DNA from: Malurus cyaneus samueli
Taxonomy: Eukaryota > Chordata > Aves > Passeriformes > Maluridae
DNA length: 64,000 bases
Direction: 5' to 3'
Assembly (NCBI GenBank): GCA_009741485.1
Contig: CM019214.1
Location: 56,772,894-56,836,893 of the forward strand
Below, piece by piece: positions 13,302 to 25,405 of this stretch. The notes beneath the pieces are model-generated. The model saw only the letters and a program-made list of their open reading frames with translations, made no database searches and was not told the origin of the DNA. Each line of letters begins with the position of its first letter. The stretch's first letter is position 1. The position numbers and the translations under genes were made by a program.

Positions 13302-14662
13302 ACAGAATCCTAGAATGGTTTACGTTGGAATGGACTTCAAAGATCATCTAGTTACAAACCCTCTGCCATGGACAGAGACACCGATCATTACACCAGGTTG
13401 CTCAAGGCCTGATCCAACCTGGTCTTGAACTGTTACAGGAATGTGAATTGAGTTTCATCCACAATTTCTCTGGGCAACCTCACTACCCTCACAATACAGA
13501 ATTTCTTCCTTTCTAATCTAAACTTACTCTCTTTCAGTTTGAAGCCATTCTGCCTTGTCCTATGACTACATTTCCCTGTAAAAAGTCTTTCTCCAGCTTT
13601 CATTTAGGTCCCCTTTGTACACTGAGAGGCGACAATAAGGTCTCCCTGGAGTCTTTTTGTCTCCATCTCTCTCAACTTGTCTCCATAGGAGAGCTTCTCC
13701 AGTCCTCTGATCATCTGTTTGACCCTTCTCTGGACTCCCTCCATCAGGTCCATGTCCTTATTATTTTGAGGGTCACAGAGCTGTATACCAGAGTAGAGAC
13801 CCAGGTGGGGTTTCGTGAGAGCAGAGTAGAGGGGCAGAATCTCTGTTTTGATGTGCTGATGACGCTGCTTTTGATGCAGCTCAGGGTATGGGTGGCTTTC
13901 TGGGCTTCAGGCACACATTTCTGGGTCATGCCAGGGTTTCCATCCACCAATAGTTCAAAGTCCTCCTCAGCGTTGCTCTCAATCCCCTCATTGCCCAGCC
14001 TGTGTCAGTCTTTGCCCTAACCCATGTGCAGGATCTCAGACTTGGTCGTGCTGGAATTAATGAGGTTCGCACGACCCCACCCCTCCAGTTTGTCATGGTT
14101 CTACTCGATGGTATCCCTCCCCTCCAGGGTGCTGACCACAGCACCCAGCTTCGTGCTGCCAGCAAAGTCACTGAGGGTGCATTTAATCCCACAGCCCATG
14201 TCACCAACAGGACATTGAACAGCTGCATTTGGTCCCAATACCAAACCCTGAGGAACATCCCTTTTCACAGGTCTTAATTTGGACATTGGGCTGTAGAGCG
14301 CAACTCTTTGAGTTCAATAAGTTGAGTACAAGTCAGCTCCTTATTCGCCAAGTAATCCAACCATCAAACACACATCTTTCCAGTTTTAGAGACAAAGCTA
14401 TCCTGTGAGATGATGTAAAATGTTTTGCACAAGTCCAGGCATGTGACATCAGTTGCTCTTCCCAGCACTGTAGCCCTGTCACAGAAGACTACAAAATTTG
14501 TCAGATACTATTTGCATTTAATGAAGACATACCGACTGTCAACAACTGCCTCCTTATTTTCCATGTGCCTTAGCATAATTGCCAAGAGGATCAGCTCCAT
14601 GGTCTTGCTGGGCACAGAGCTAAGACTGACTGGCCTGTAGCTCCCTGGGTCTTCCTTTTACT

Positions 14663-14667
<5 letters not shown>
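13302..14667 (-). mobile_element. CR1 LINE, about 1.37 kb, 5'-truncated (antisense)
   Basis: Starts at the CR1 3' end 'acagaatcctagaatggttt' and runs through the 3' UTR ('gatcatctag', 'ccaggttgctcaagg', 'tctctgggcaacct') into the C-terminal part of ORF2. On the minus strand, broken reverse-transcriptase remnants appear: 'ATHTLSCIKSSV' near 13840-13880 corresponds to the family's LGCIKRSV block, and the 'ggtgctgaccacagcaccc' region near 14129-14150 corresponds to the block just after the ADDTKL motif. Coding is destroyed by frameshifts and stops. The left part of ORF2 is missing, as is usual for 5' truncation. The 152-codon plus-strand frame at 13562-14020 is antisense to the element and is not a gene. 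Confidence 0.9.

Positions 14668-14709
<42 letters not shown>
14668..14709. repeat. A42 homopolymer at the CR1 5' edge
   Basis: Forty-two uninterrupted A residues begin directly where the recognisable CR1 sequence stops. CR1 elements end in short octamer repeats rather than poly-A, and this tract is at the 5' (truncated) side of a minus-strand copy. It is therefore not a CR1 tail. It may be an expansion of an A-rich spot inside CR1, or belong to another insertion. Confidence 0.95.
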
Positions 14710-14712
<3 letters not shown>

Positions 14713-16031
14713 AATTGAAAACAAAGGGGCCGAAACCTTGTGCATGAGAGAGCACATTTGTTCAACACTACAGACAGCAAATCCTGTTCAAAACCAAACA
14801 ATTTTATCTAAACCTTCTAAAGAATTTACAGACATTTTTTTTTTCTTACCTTGCCCGGGCTTCAAACCATCCTTAAAAAATATAAAATTGTCATTGACTA
14901 AGACACAGTTTTCTAATATATATCTAGTTTTTGTCATTTATAGAAATATTGGGAGGTGGCAGGTGAAGATGATGGTCTTTGCAATTGACTGTTTCTTTAA
15001 TCCACACCTAAGTTGCTAACATTGCTTGCAAAGTGTATGTGAATGATGTGAAAGTAATTTCTTTGCTATAAACCCACAAATATTCCCAGGGACAGCTTTT
15101 ATTTTCATTAGGAAGCATTACTTTTAGAAGCATTACTAGATGTTTCTAATGTTAACACTTGTCAATAATTTGATTCAATTTAAAAATTCAAATGGAAAGA
15201 GTAATTTATGAAGAATCTTATAACAAAAATCTTAAATGAAATACTTCAGTTTATTATGCAACAATCAAAATTTCACTTTCCTCCTTTCTCCCTCTTTTAT
15301 ATTTCATGTTGTTCAATGGCATAGGAAATGCAGTAAAAATCAAAGCATTTCCAACCTTTACCAATGAGTGCTACTACTTTTTTCTTTTCCTTCTACAAAA
15401 TTACAAATTTTCTGAAGGTTAAACAGCAATAGGAAGATATAAAAAACAAAATTAACTATGAAAAACACTTTTCTATTATAAATATTGTTGGAATTTGAAA
15501 AAAAGAATGAATGTATTTGAAACCTTGTAAAATCTTTTGTTCCTCATTTAATTAAAAAGAAATTGTTAAAGCACTGTAGCTCCAAATTTCTATTACAGAA
15601 AAGAAATGACAATGCTAAATTTTCTACATATTTATAGGTCTAATTAAACTGATTCATTGTCATATTTTCCGATCTGAAAATTGATTTAGGCTTCAGTTTC
15701 AATGAAAGATCCTTCAACATTATGACAAAGACCTCCTGTAAGACAGCTTTCTTTATCAGTGTCAAAGCAGGCTGGCTACTTGTGAATATTCTTATATATA
15801 AGAAATTTATATATATATAGTAATAATACATATAAAAGTTAGAATTCCATTAATTTCTGGTTCAGCAAGACAGAGTTCATTCTGAAACTTAGTAATAAGG
15901 TCTAAGAAACACATCTGCTCAGGGAATGCAATTATCCAGGAGAGTGGAAACATTTTAAAAGGAACCCTGTAGACAGTTTTTAGGAATTTGATCACAAGTT
16001 TGAGGTTAGACTGTAGCAGCTAAGCCAAATC
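14710..16031. other. Unique AT-rich sequence, no gene seen
   Basis: No repeat family or exon recognised. There is an A/T-only patch with alternating TA steps around 15790-15836. Confidence 0.45.
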
Positions 16032-16987
16032 TGGAGGGTTGACCTTGGCTGGATGCTAGGTGCCCATCAAGCTTCTCTAACCCTCCTGCTCCTCAACTGG
16101 ACAAGCAGAAAAATACAACAAAAGGCTCATTGGTCAAAATTAGGACAGGGAGGGATCACTCAGCAATTGCTATCATGAGAAAAGCAGACTCAACTTGGGG
16201 AAATTAATTTAATTTATTACTAACAAAAAGTCAGAGTAGGGAAATCAGAAATCAAAAGAAATAATAGAACACCTTCTTTCTACCCCTCTCTTATTAATGG
16301 GCTCAGCTTTACTCAGGATTTCTCTACCTCCTTCCCACCACAGAGGAACAGGGGAACAGGGACTGGGGGTTGTGGTTGGTTCACCACATGTCTCTGATGT
16401 GTCTCTCCCACAGGAGACAATTCTCCACAAATTTCTCCAACTTGAGTTCTTTGCCTGGGCTGCAGTTTTCGTGAAAGAACAAATTGCTTCAGTGTGGATC
16501 CCCTGTAGGGTCATGAGTCCTGACAGCAAAACTGCTCCAATATGGGCTCCTGTCTCCACAGGACGTAGATTCTGCCAGCACCTGCTCCAGCATGGGGTTC
16601 TTCATGGGCTGAAGGTGGGTATCTGCTCTCATGTGGACCTCCATGGGCTTTGGTGGGGGCAGTCTGCCTCTCAATGGTCTTCACCATGAGCTGGGCAAGC
16701 TCGGTTCTAGCATCTGGAGCTAGAAGCTCCAGAAGCTCCTTCCCCTGCTTCTCCACCGACCTTGGTGTCAGGACTGTTTCTCTCACACATCCTCACTTCT
16801 CACCTTTGAAGCTGTGAACAAGATTTTCTTCCCCTTCTTACAAATGTTATCACAGAAACACCACTGCTATGGCTCTTTGGCTCAGTTTTGGCCAAAACAG
16901 ATGTTCTGTTGGTCACAGAGGAAGCTTCTGGCACGCTCTAAAAGAAGTCGCCCCTGTAGCCCCCTCTGCTGTCTAAACCATATCACA
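16032..16987 (-). mobile_element. ERVL-like solo LTR, copy 2 (antisense)
   Basis: Homologous along its length to the copy at 86-903. It shares, in the same order, 'gttgaccttggctgga', 'ggacagggagggatcactca', 'ggaaattaatttaatttatta' (complement carries AATAAA near 16213-16218), imperfect 'ctgctccagcatggggttc' units near 16579-16600, 'cctccatgggct' and the right edge '..gtctaaaccatatcaca'. It is longer and somewhat better preserved than copy 1. No retroviral internal region adjoins. Left edge could lie 20 bases further left, at 16012. Target duplication not found. Confidence 0.75.
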
Positions 16988-17652
16988 CTGATGTAATACA
17001 CCTCATTACTTCAGAGCAGAATATTTTTTTTCCCATTTTTCTAAACAGAAAAATAGACAAACAGGCAAATTAATGTCCTAATTTTTCATTGCAACTGAGT
17101 ACCAAAGATGTAACATGATGTCACTGGAAGTCTTTGAATGTGAGCTCTTAGATTGTTACACGGGAACTGCACCCCCATTCAAAAGGTTTTATAAACACCA
17201 AGACACTCAAAAACATAATGCCTAAAAAGTGACATGTCTGGTCAGTAGTGAAATACATTCAAATATTGAATATGTACTTCCTTTCTACTTATATTGAATG
17301 AGATCTGAAATTCACAGCAGTCAACCTGGTAATAAAACAGTAATAAAACATGAAAACGGATTTGTCAGACCCCTCTCACATCAACTTCCACAGCTCAGCA
17401 AAGGATACATTTTTATTCATCTCAGACATGTATCGAAAATTTAAAATTCCTTCAGGAGCTTAGGGACTTAAGTGATGATTTCAGACATGAGCAAATATAT
17501 ACTTTTTCTCTTAAACACAATTCAGGATATACTCTTATACCATATTTTTATGTCATACTTTTTGTCATCTCCATATGCCAGACTCTTAGCATTAATTTAG
17601 TAAAGTGGTTTATGACCTTATATTAATTTTATGCTGAATTATTTTTTTTTAT
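16988..17652. other. Unique AT-rich sequence, no gene seen
   Basis: About 660 bases between an LTR and a CR1 fragment. Nothing recognised except a tandem 'aataaaacagt' duplication near 17330-17352. Confidence 0.45.
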
Positions 17653-17792
17653 AGAGCCATATAATGTTTTGGATTGGAAGGAAAAACATTAAATGTCAGC
17701 TAGACCAACCTCCCCTGTAAGAATCTGGGCCATCTTCAACTAGATCAGGTCCAAAACTCTGTCCAACCTGACCTTGAGTGTTTCCATGCTCT
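17653..17792 (-). mobile_element. CR1 LINE 3' end fragment (antisense)
   Basis: Degraded CR1 3' UTR. Block order 'ttttggattggaaggaa', 'ctagaccaacctcccctg', 'aactagatcaggtcc', 'ctgtccaacctgaccttgag', 'tgtttccatgct' follows the family. The exact octamer tail is lost ('agccatataatgt'). Only about 140 bases remain, with no coding part. Confidence 0.78.
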
Positions 17793-20700
17793 TAGTTTTT
17801 AATAACTTACATCTTATTTCTCCCTGCAATACCTTCATCCTTAAATCAAATGTAGTGTAAACAACATGAAGAAAAAACAAATAAGGTATTTTATTTGTCA
17901 GCTCAATTTTTCAACACATAAATAGGATTAATCCTTTCCAGGATGATAAAAGTTAGCTCAAGATTTTCAATAATTGCATAGAGGAAATAGAAATGAGAGC
18001 TGGAACATTTTCACACCATGACAAACCTTATTGCATATATTCAAGATATTCTAAGAATACTTAGATTTTATTAGGTTGCCTCATCATGTTGTACCTTCCC
18101 AAAATGTAAGTATCAGCAACAGACTATTTCATTTCCCTGTAAAAATTCTATATTTGATTAGTTCATTATGTTGACCATTCAGTCTCCATATATTTCTGAA
18201 ATGGAAACTGTTTCACAAATTGTGTAGTAGAAGATATTGTAAGGCTACTTTGGGAATTGAGAGTCTGGTCCTAATATCACAGATCAATTAAAAACCTACA
18301 TATACTTTAATGGCTCCCAATTTAAGGCAAAATTTGACTATTCTATAGCACTTTGCATACATCTGTTCTTGTGAGTTTAATAAAAACAGAAATATGAGGA
18401 ATACTTTTTGCAAGTAAGAATATCAAGGCACAAAAAAGGACAAAAGCAATAGTAATTGCTGGGATAAACCCAGATGTTCTCATTCCATCTTAGAAAAACG
18501 ATCTTATACATGCTAAAAAAACCCAACTGTTTAGTCATGTAATGTCTCTTAGGAGTGAATAAAAAGAATCAGATATGTTGAACAATTTTAATGCCCATTT
18601 TACAATTAAGTGAATCATGTCCTAATCTTCATTGCATATATCAACCATATTATATTGTCTATGAAGAAAGACCTACATAAAAAGCTTGGATAGACACATC
18701 TGAACTCTATACTTAGTGAGACAAGTCCCACCTAAACACTTGGAAATCATGTAAGACTTTTTATCTTCAGTCCTTTTTCTCTAAAGAAATTAATGGAAGT
18801 AATTGTAAAAATTCTCTTGTTTTCTTGAAAGCTTTGTATCTTTGTATCTCCTAGAGGCTTTTGATGAATTTCTGTTTGAGGGTGATGGGTTGGGGTTTTT
18901 TGGGTTTTTTCTATTCCTTAATAACCTAAGAAAACCTAGACAAAGGAAAAGAGGATAGTGTAACAAGGCATTTTTGATCCTTCACTAGTGAGTTGATATA
19001 TTTTTCACTGGTCTTACTTATAAAATTATTTTATTTTGCTAGATAGTTATAACAACAAATTAATTTTACTATTACCGCTGTTTGCTCCTTTTTCTATATG
19101 CTTCATTCCTCTTACATATTTCCATATATGCAACTATCAGCCTATAATTTCTCTCTGCACCATGAAACTAATATCCTGTGATGGAATGTTAATTTAATTG
19201 AACTTACTTCGAAGAGGATGTTGAGCTGTCATTTCAACCAAAGTTTCAATAAATCTTGTCTAAATACTGTGTAGTTTCATAAAGAATAGTCTGTGCAAGC
19301 TCAGAAATCTCTTCATTAATTTATTTTGATAGGTTTAGACACACAAGAGAACTCTTTGTTGCTAATACTTATTCAAATGTAAGTTGTCACACTAGGGGAA
19401 AAAATACACCTCAACTATTATATTCTTTAGTTCAGTGTTTTCAAGGATATGAGAGTTATAAATGGTCAGTATACATCTGGTACTGAGGCAGAAGACCAAA
19501 GAGAAAGTTTGTACTTTCTAAGAACTAATTATTGTACAGGGTATTTGAAACTAGGCCTCTACAAAACATTAATTAAAAAGAACCACAAATGAACAAACAC
19601 CCACAAATTTGACTCCCGTTAAGTATGCTGACAGAAGCATTATTTCCATACTGAAATCCCCATTTCTAACAGTGAAACCCTAAAACTCCCTAAGAATATT
19701 TTGCATGATGCTGATCCACAGTCCTGATAGAGTTTTCTAGAACCAATTGGCCAGGTTTATCATTAAAGTATATCTGACTGACAGCACCATCTATTCATGA
19801 GTCTTGGAAAGGTCAACAAGATGCATCTGGAACACATATTTGCAACTGAACTTCTGCTTGAAAGGTGAATTAAAATAATGGAACTGTAAATAAGGGGATG
19901 CAACAGAATATCAATGAGAAAGAAACTCTGAAAGACTTCTGACAAGGTTCTTTACTAGGACAGGAAAATTACTTTTATCTAAGGCAATTATACAAGAATT
20001 AATTTCCAGATTTTTCTGACTAAATCTATCTTCCAAAACATGATGTTTATCTTTCCAACTTTTCTGTCATAGCAACTATGAAAAATCTCTCCTGTACAAC
20101 ACCTATAATTACAAAATTTTTCATGTTCAGTGTTATTGCCTAAAATAGACAAAATTGTAAAAATAAAAAACTTCTTTCCCAAACAATAAGAAAGACATTT
20201 TCAGAATACACAGACTTCATCACTGAAAGGTTTCCAGCTGAAGTTGAAAGTTTCCATCTAAAAGAACGGTAATTTGCACAGCAATCAGAGAAGAGGGTGA
20301 TCTGGAAGAGATACAGGTAGGATACAGACACATCCAGGATAAAGAGCCATCTCTGATCCTCTAGCAGTTGGATGAGCAGGAAATAAAGTTAATTTATTTG
20401 TGGAGTTTGCATCTGTGCCCAAAGAAATACTGTAGCAATGAGTTGGAAGCAGACTTCCAAGAAAGATGGAGTTAATAGGAGGAAACAAAAAGTAACCCAG
20501 AAATGTTCATTAGTATCACTATCACATAGAGGCCACTGTTTTCTAGTCTTGAAAATTGCAGGTATGCAAAAAGGTGACTTCCAGACTCATCGGCACAGAA
20601 TCTTGAGTGTCAAGGCAAGGTGGACAGGACTTCCGACACCTCCTACAAAAACTGAATAGCAAACTGTTTATCCTCAGTTCATCTGCAGTATGAATCACCC

Positions 20701-21500
20701 CTGACATGACTTAAATCTGTGATCAAAGGGGGTGCATAAACCAACGGTATTAGTGGCATAACTGAACCAAGTCTAAGCAAGTCTAAGTAGCTGCCCCAGG
20801 AGTTTACTGGGAAAAAAAAAAAACAAAACTTTATTACGTGTGTAAAAGATTTATCTGGTGAACATTGAAATGTTGGTGCTTTGACTTATCATATCCATTG
20901 ATTATTATTGCATTTTTACTGATTATTATTGATTGAAAAGCAAATGAATACTGACATCTAGAAACACTACATTATGTTATGCTACATTCTGTCACCTACT
21001 ATATTTGCAATAGTTATATTATTCGACATAATTATGCCTTTGGATGTGTGGATATTTTACGTTATCTGTACTAATATATATGAAATATTTTGCTCTTGTC
21101 TGTTGCAAATGATTCTTGATATAAGAAATATTTATATTCTTTCAATACTTTAACCACCAAAGCCTAACAAAGCTACATTTAATTTTTTTTCTACATTCTT
21201 ATTAAATGTCTGCAATTAAATTCTGGTCTACTGAAGTCAAACATGCTTCAGGGGAGCACAGATTTGGATGACTTTAATGGAATCTGGATTTCATATATCA
21301 ATATACTTCTCATTAGCACACTAAATATTGACACTACCTTACACTGACATAGAAAGCTAAACTTTTCTAGGATGCAGCTGACAGTTACGTGTGACTGCAA
21401 ATCACAAGTTTTCAGCTGTTTTAAACAGCACTGAATATACACGCTGCATCCTATGGACCCAGTGCCTTCACTTTTCACATAATTGCTCTCTTGTTGACTC
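17793..21500. other. Unique AT-rich sequence, no gene seen
   Basis: About 3.7 kb with no recognised repeat family, RNA gene or exon. A small direct duplication 'aagtctaagc/aagtctaagt' lies at 20768-20787. Confidence 0.42.
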
Positions 21501-21979
21501 TGTCATTCTTTCCAATAATTACACCTCATTCTAATTGCAGCTTCCACTAAAATGAAAACCACAATCCTCTCCCTTCCCCTCATTCCCTCTGGTGAGAGAG
21601 ACAAAAGGCAGAGGTAAGAACAATATATGGGAAACAGTGATGAGATAAGTAAATGCACTGTAACAGCAACATTATTAATAACAAAAAGATATAAAATTAG
21701 GGTAATTTGCATGCAGAAATGCTCACTGACCTACCTGGTACCACACAACCCCCAAGACAATGACAAAATCACAGCAGACCTTTTGTGGACCACCTTTCTC
21801 TTTCTGACCATAATCCAAGCCCCCCACCTTCTCATAAGGGGGAATCCCTTACTTCCAGCCCTTGATAATGATGGGAAGTGGTAAAGAAAAACAATCTAGA
21901 AACGCCCACACACTTCCAGGCTCTGCCCCCTCATGGCTAGTGTGAAAAAATGAATTCTGTCCTGCCAAGAATCAGGACA
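21501..21979 (-). mobile_element. Avian ERV solo LTR (antisense), about 479 bp
   Basis: On the minus strand the element begins with 'tgtcctgattcttggcagga', a variant of the TGTCCTGG..GGCCAGGACA start seen in many avian ERVL-type LTRs. It continues with blocks resembling 'gccatgagggggcagagcct', 'atcaagggctggaag', 'aggtctgctgtg' and 'tctctctcaccagaggga'. On the plus strand it runs TG (21501) to CA (21979). The flanking pentamers are gactc on the left and cactc on the right, a 4 of 5 match consistent with a decayed target duplication. No internal region is attached. Confidence 0.65.
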
Positions 21980-24900
21980 CACTCTCGGTCAAAAAGTGTG
22001 TGTTGACACTCAGATGGAGCCTCCTGCATTATATTTTAAAATAAAATATAAAAATGGTAGATCAACTAGGAAACAGAACTTGGACAATGTGTGCTTTTGT
22101 AGGGAAATAAGGTTGCAGCATATACACATGTGGTTCATTTATCAGAGGATTTCTGAGTAACCTTGCAAATGACAACATAGCCAAATGAAAAATTATAGCA
22201 GCTCTCCAGCTGTTTAATTTGGGATATGATAAATGGCATGCTGTTTGGATTTCACTACAACTAAAAGAGATGAGGTTCAAAATCAAGCTGAATATCTGTC
22301 TGCTCTTTCAGTAATTTCACAGTAGGGTTATCAGGGACCATTCAGTCTAGACTAATTGAAGGAAAGTTCATTGCTGTTGGAAATAGGTGTCGGTGAAGTA
22401 ATGTTTCATTTCAACCAGGAAGACAAATTGTTGTGTGTCTTACACTTGAAATAATTACAGTAACCCCACTAGAGAAAGAGGTAATATATGAAAATACTCA
22501 GTTAATTGCAATATGTGATATGCCATCCCCCTGAAGCTTAATATATCAAGGACCACATGAAAGACATTTGAGAACTGTGCTGTCATTCCTTACCAACTGC
22601 AGGAGTACACAGCAAAATAAAGTCACGGCTCACTGTAAACAAACATTTTTAGTCTTGGGAATGATAAGGAATTCTGCAGATTTTTTTTTCAAAGCATTAT
22701 ATCAATATGGAATAATCATTATTGTATTTTTTAAAAGCTTACAATATACAGTCTACTCATATCTTTAATCAGTTAACACTAATTAGGGTATCAACAATCT
22801 CAAAGAATGAAGCCTATGAAGAAAGCATATGATAGAAAAGTCTTGATTCACCACCTGTTGCAATGAGGGGAGATTGCACATCCTGGGCTATTTCTAAAAC
22901 AGAATGCTATGAGCCTTTTCACACTTAGAAGTAAAATAATTTTGAAGTGTTTGAAGAAATCTCTTTCAACCTTTACTAAAACCTTAGTTTAGAAGTGTTA
23001 GTGCCTGTTTTCACACAATGATTGGACTTTAACCCATCAACAACCAGCAGTTTGAATAACCTTCATAATCCCTATCTAAAACAGATGTTATGTTTAGTAT
23101 CTCTTTATTATAAGCGCATAGATTCCAGATGCTTTCACTCTCCATAGTTTGGTGAAACTATTTATGAATATCAAGATAAAAGAATGGGTAATCTTTTAAT
23201 GTTATTTTCAGATTTATTTCCAAACATCTGAAATGCTAACCAAACTAATAGAAAGGCATTTTCACAGGAGCACATCTATGCTTGAAATGGCTGGCTCCAA
23301 ACACTAAGTAAATACACAAAGTAGCACAAAATAATAGTGATCTACTTTTGTCTCCATTCTTCATATTTTTGAAGTCTTTACATAAAGGAGAACAAGATAA
23401 CTTAACTCTAGCTGTATGATACTTGATCCTGAGCCCAAGAACTGAAAAAAAAATAAAAATTCTACCAGAGCTAACAATTATGACATGAAGAATGTGCAGT
23501 ATTTCAGGAAAATTCTAATCTGCTCAGTTAGGGCAGGTCATACTGTTTTGCTACATCTGCTGGAAGGAACAGCAGCACAAAAAATGTTTCAGAATCTTGA
23601 AATCAGACGGCTTCATTGCTCAGACTTGGCCAAGAAATAACCAAAACTTACTGCCAAATACAGCGCAATCATGGGTGCACATCTGGGTCTAACTCAAATC
23701 TCAATTACACCTGTGTAAACTAAAAATAACTTCATCAAGGTCATTACATTTAGAGCAACTTAAAAACAATATAAGATTAGAATTAGACCAGTCTCTTAAA
23801 AAAATAGAATGTATTTGGAGGGACTATATCTTGCATAGATTTTTTCTGCTCCTTTTGACTGCCTTCCTAAAGCCCAAAGATATTTTTGTGTATTTTTTAT
23901 TAAATTCTAAATCATGCTATAATATAGATGAAACACTTCTCTTTTTTAAGCTTTGCAATTCTAAACCAGCTGGGAGACAACATATGCTTGCTTGTTCCTT
24001 TGAAACGGATTTTAGTATTTCAGGGCTCAAAACTATATGAATAGTAATTTCACCCTATATGAGATATGTTAGAGGTCAGGTATAGACAAATACCCAAGCC
24101 AGCAATAAAGAAATAATTTCAGCTGAAAATGTATGTTTATATTACATTTAAGCTTTAACCTTCACTTCAATACTACTCCTTCAATTCAAAAAACTGCCCT
24201 TAATGAATAACAAGTGCTGGCAAATTTGTACCATTTCCCAGCTCAGTATAGCTCTGTAGTCACAGTGGCTTCTAAAACGTGAGAAAAATGATGCAGTGGT
24301 CTAATTACTCTTGCTTTTTGGTAAAGGGTTGTTTTGCATAGTTACAACTAGATTGATTAACCTCTCTGGTAACTGAAGACCCTTAATAAAAATTTTCTGC
24401 ATCAACCATCCTTGTTGTAGTTTTCCACAAATATTTTTGCATCCTTTCAAATGATTAGTCTTTCAACATGTGCACACAGACTATATTCAAATGTAAAACA
24501 CTTTACTTCTTATCTTCACTTATTTTCTTACCCTAAATCAGTCAAACAATGAGTTAGTTTATAATTGAAGTGGAACTACAGTAACAGTTACAGTGCAGTT
24601 AGCTCTCAATTGTAACAAGATACTTTAAAAAGACTGTGTCTCATCCCTCAGGGTAGGGATTACAAAGGTAGAGATTCTTTTTGTGCACAACACTTCATAA
24701 ATGATTCTGGCTATTGTTCAGTATTTCAGAAATAGAGAAAGAGTTACATCTTTCAAAAGCATACAGTTAGTACCTGGTTCTAGGAAGACAAATTCTGTTT
24801 TTCTGATATGAATTAAAGAGCAGCCATGTGGCTTCCATTCAGGCTTCACCAATTGATTTTTATCTCTTCTGAGGTTAAGCTGCTTGCTATAATTAATGCT

Positions 24901-25370
24901 GCCCCCAGGTAGTTGTAACTTTTACAAATAGTATTCAGCATGTGATAATAGGTCTCACTGGCCATGACAGCAGCATGGGGTCGCATTATTACAGATTAAA
25001 TGGTCTTGAAAAAAAATTCAGTATTAAATTTATCTTTTCAGTTCTTTTCTCTTACAAATAACCCTGTAGTAGAAATAGGAGAAAAGAAGAACTATCAAAT
25101 CTAGATAAAGTTTGTCATCTTTCAATTTTCTTGAATTGCCAAATTGCCATTGATACCTATTCTTATCTTTATTTTATATGGATCAGGTTTAATCTTTCAA
25201 GTGCAATCTTTCAATTATTTCAATCCATAATAAGGTTTTTGAATGCAGTATTCAAAGTGCTTGCTGGAGTAGACCATATTTAAGTGGCTGTTCACACAGC
25301 CAAAACATTTGTTCCACTGTCCTCTTGGTTTCAACCGTGTTAATTTCACCATTCTTTACCGTACATCTTG
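21980..25370. other. Unique AT-rich sequence, no gene seen
   Basis: No recognised repeat family or exon on either strand across about 3.4 kb. Confidence 0.42.
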
Positions 25371-25405
25371 TCTCATCTCACCTCACCTCATCTCACCTCA
25401 TCTCA
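25371..25405. repeat. (YCTCA)7 pentanucleotide array
   Basis: Seven contiguous pentamers, tctca or cctca, totalling 35 bases, with the C/T difference only at the first position of each unit. It is a simple repeat. The overlapping plus-strand frame contains the matching SPHLISPHL peptide and is not a gene. Confidence 0.93.

Noticed and set aside
13562..14020. 152-codon plus-strand open frame, the longest in the window
   Set aside because: It lies wholly inside a minus-strand CR1 and reads the antisense strand of its ORF2 and 3' UTR.
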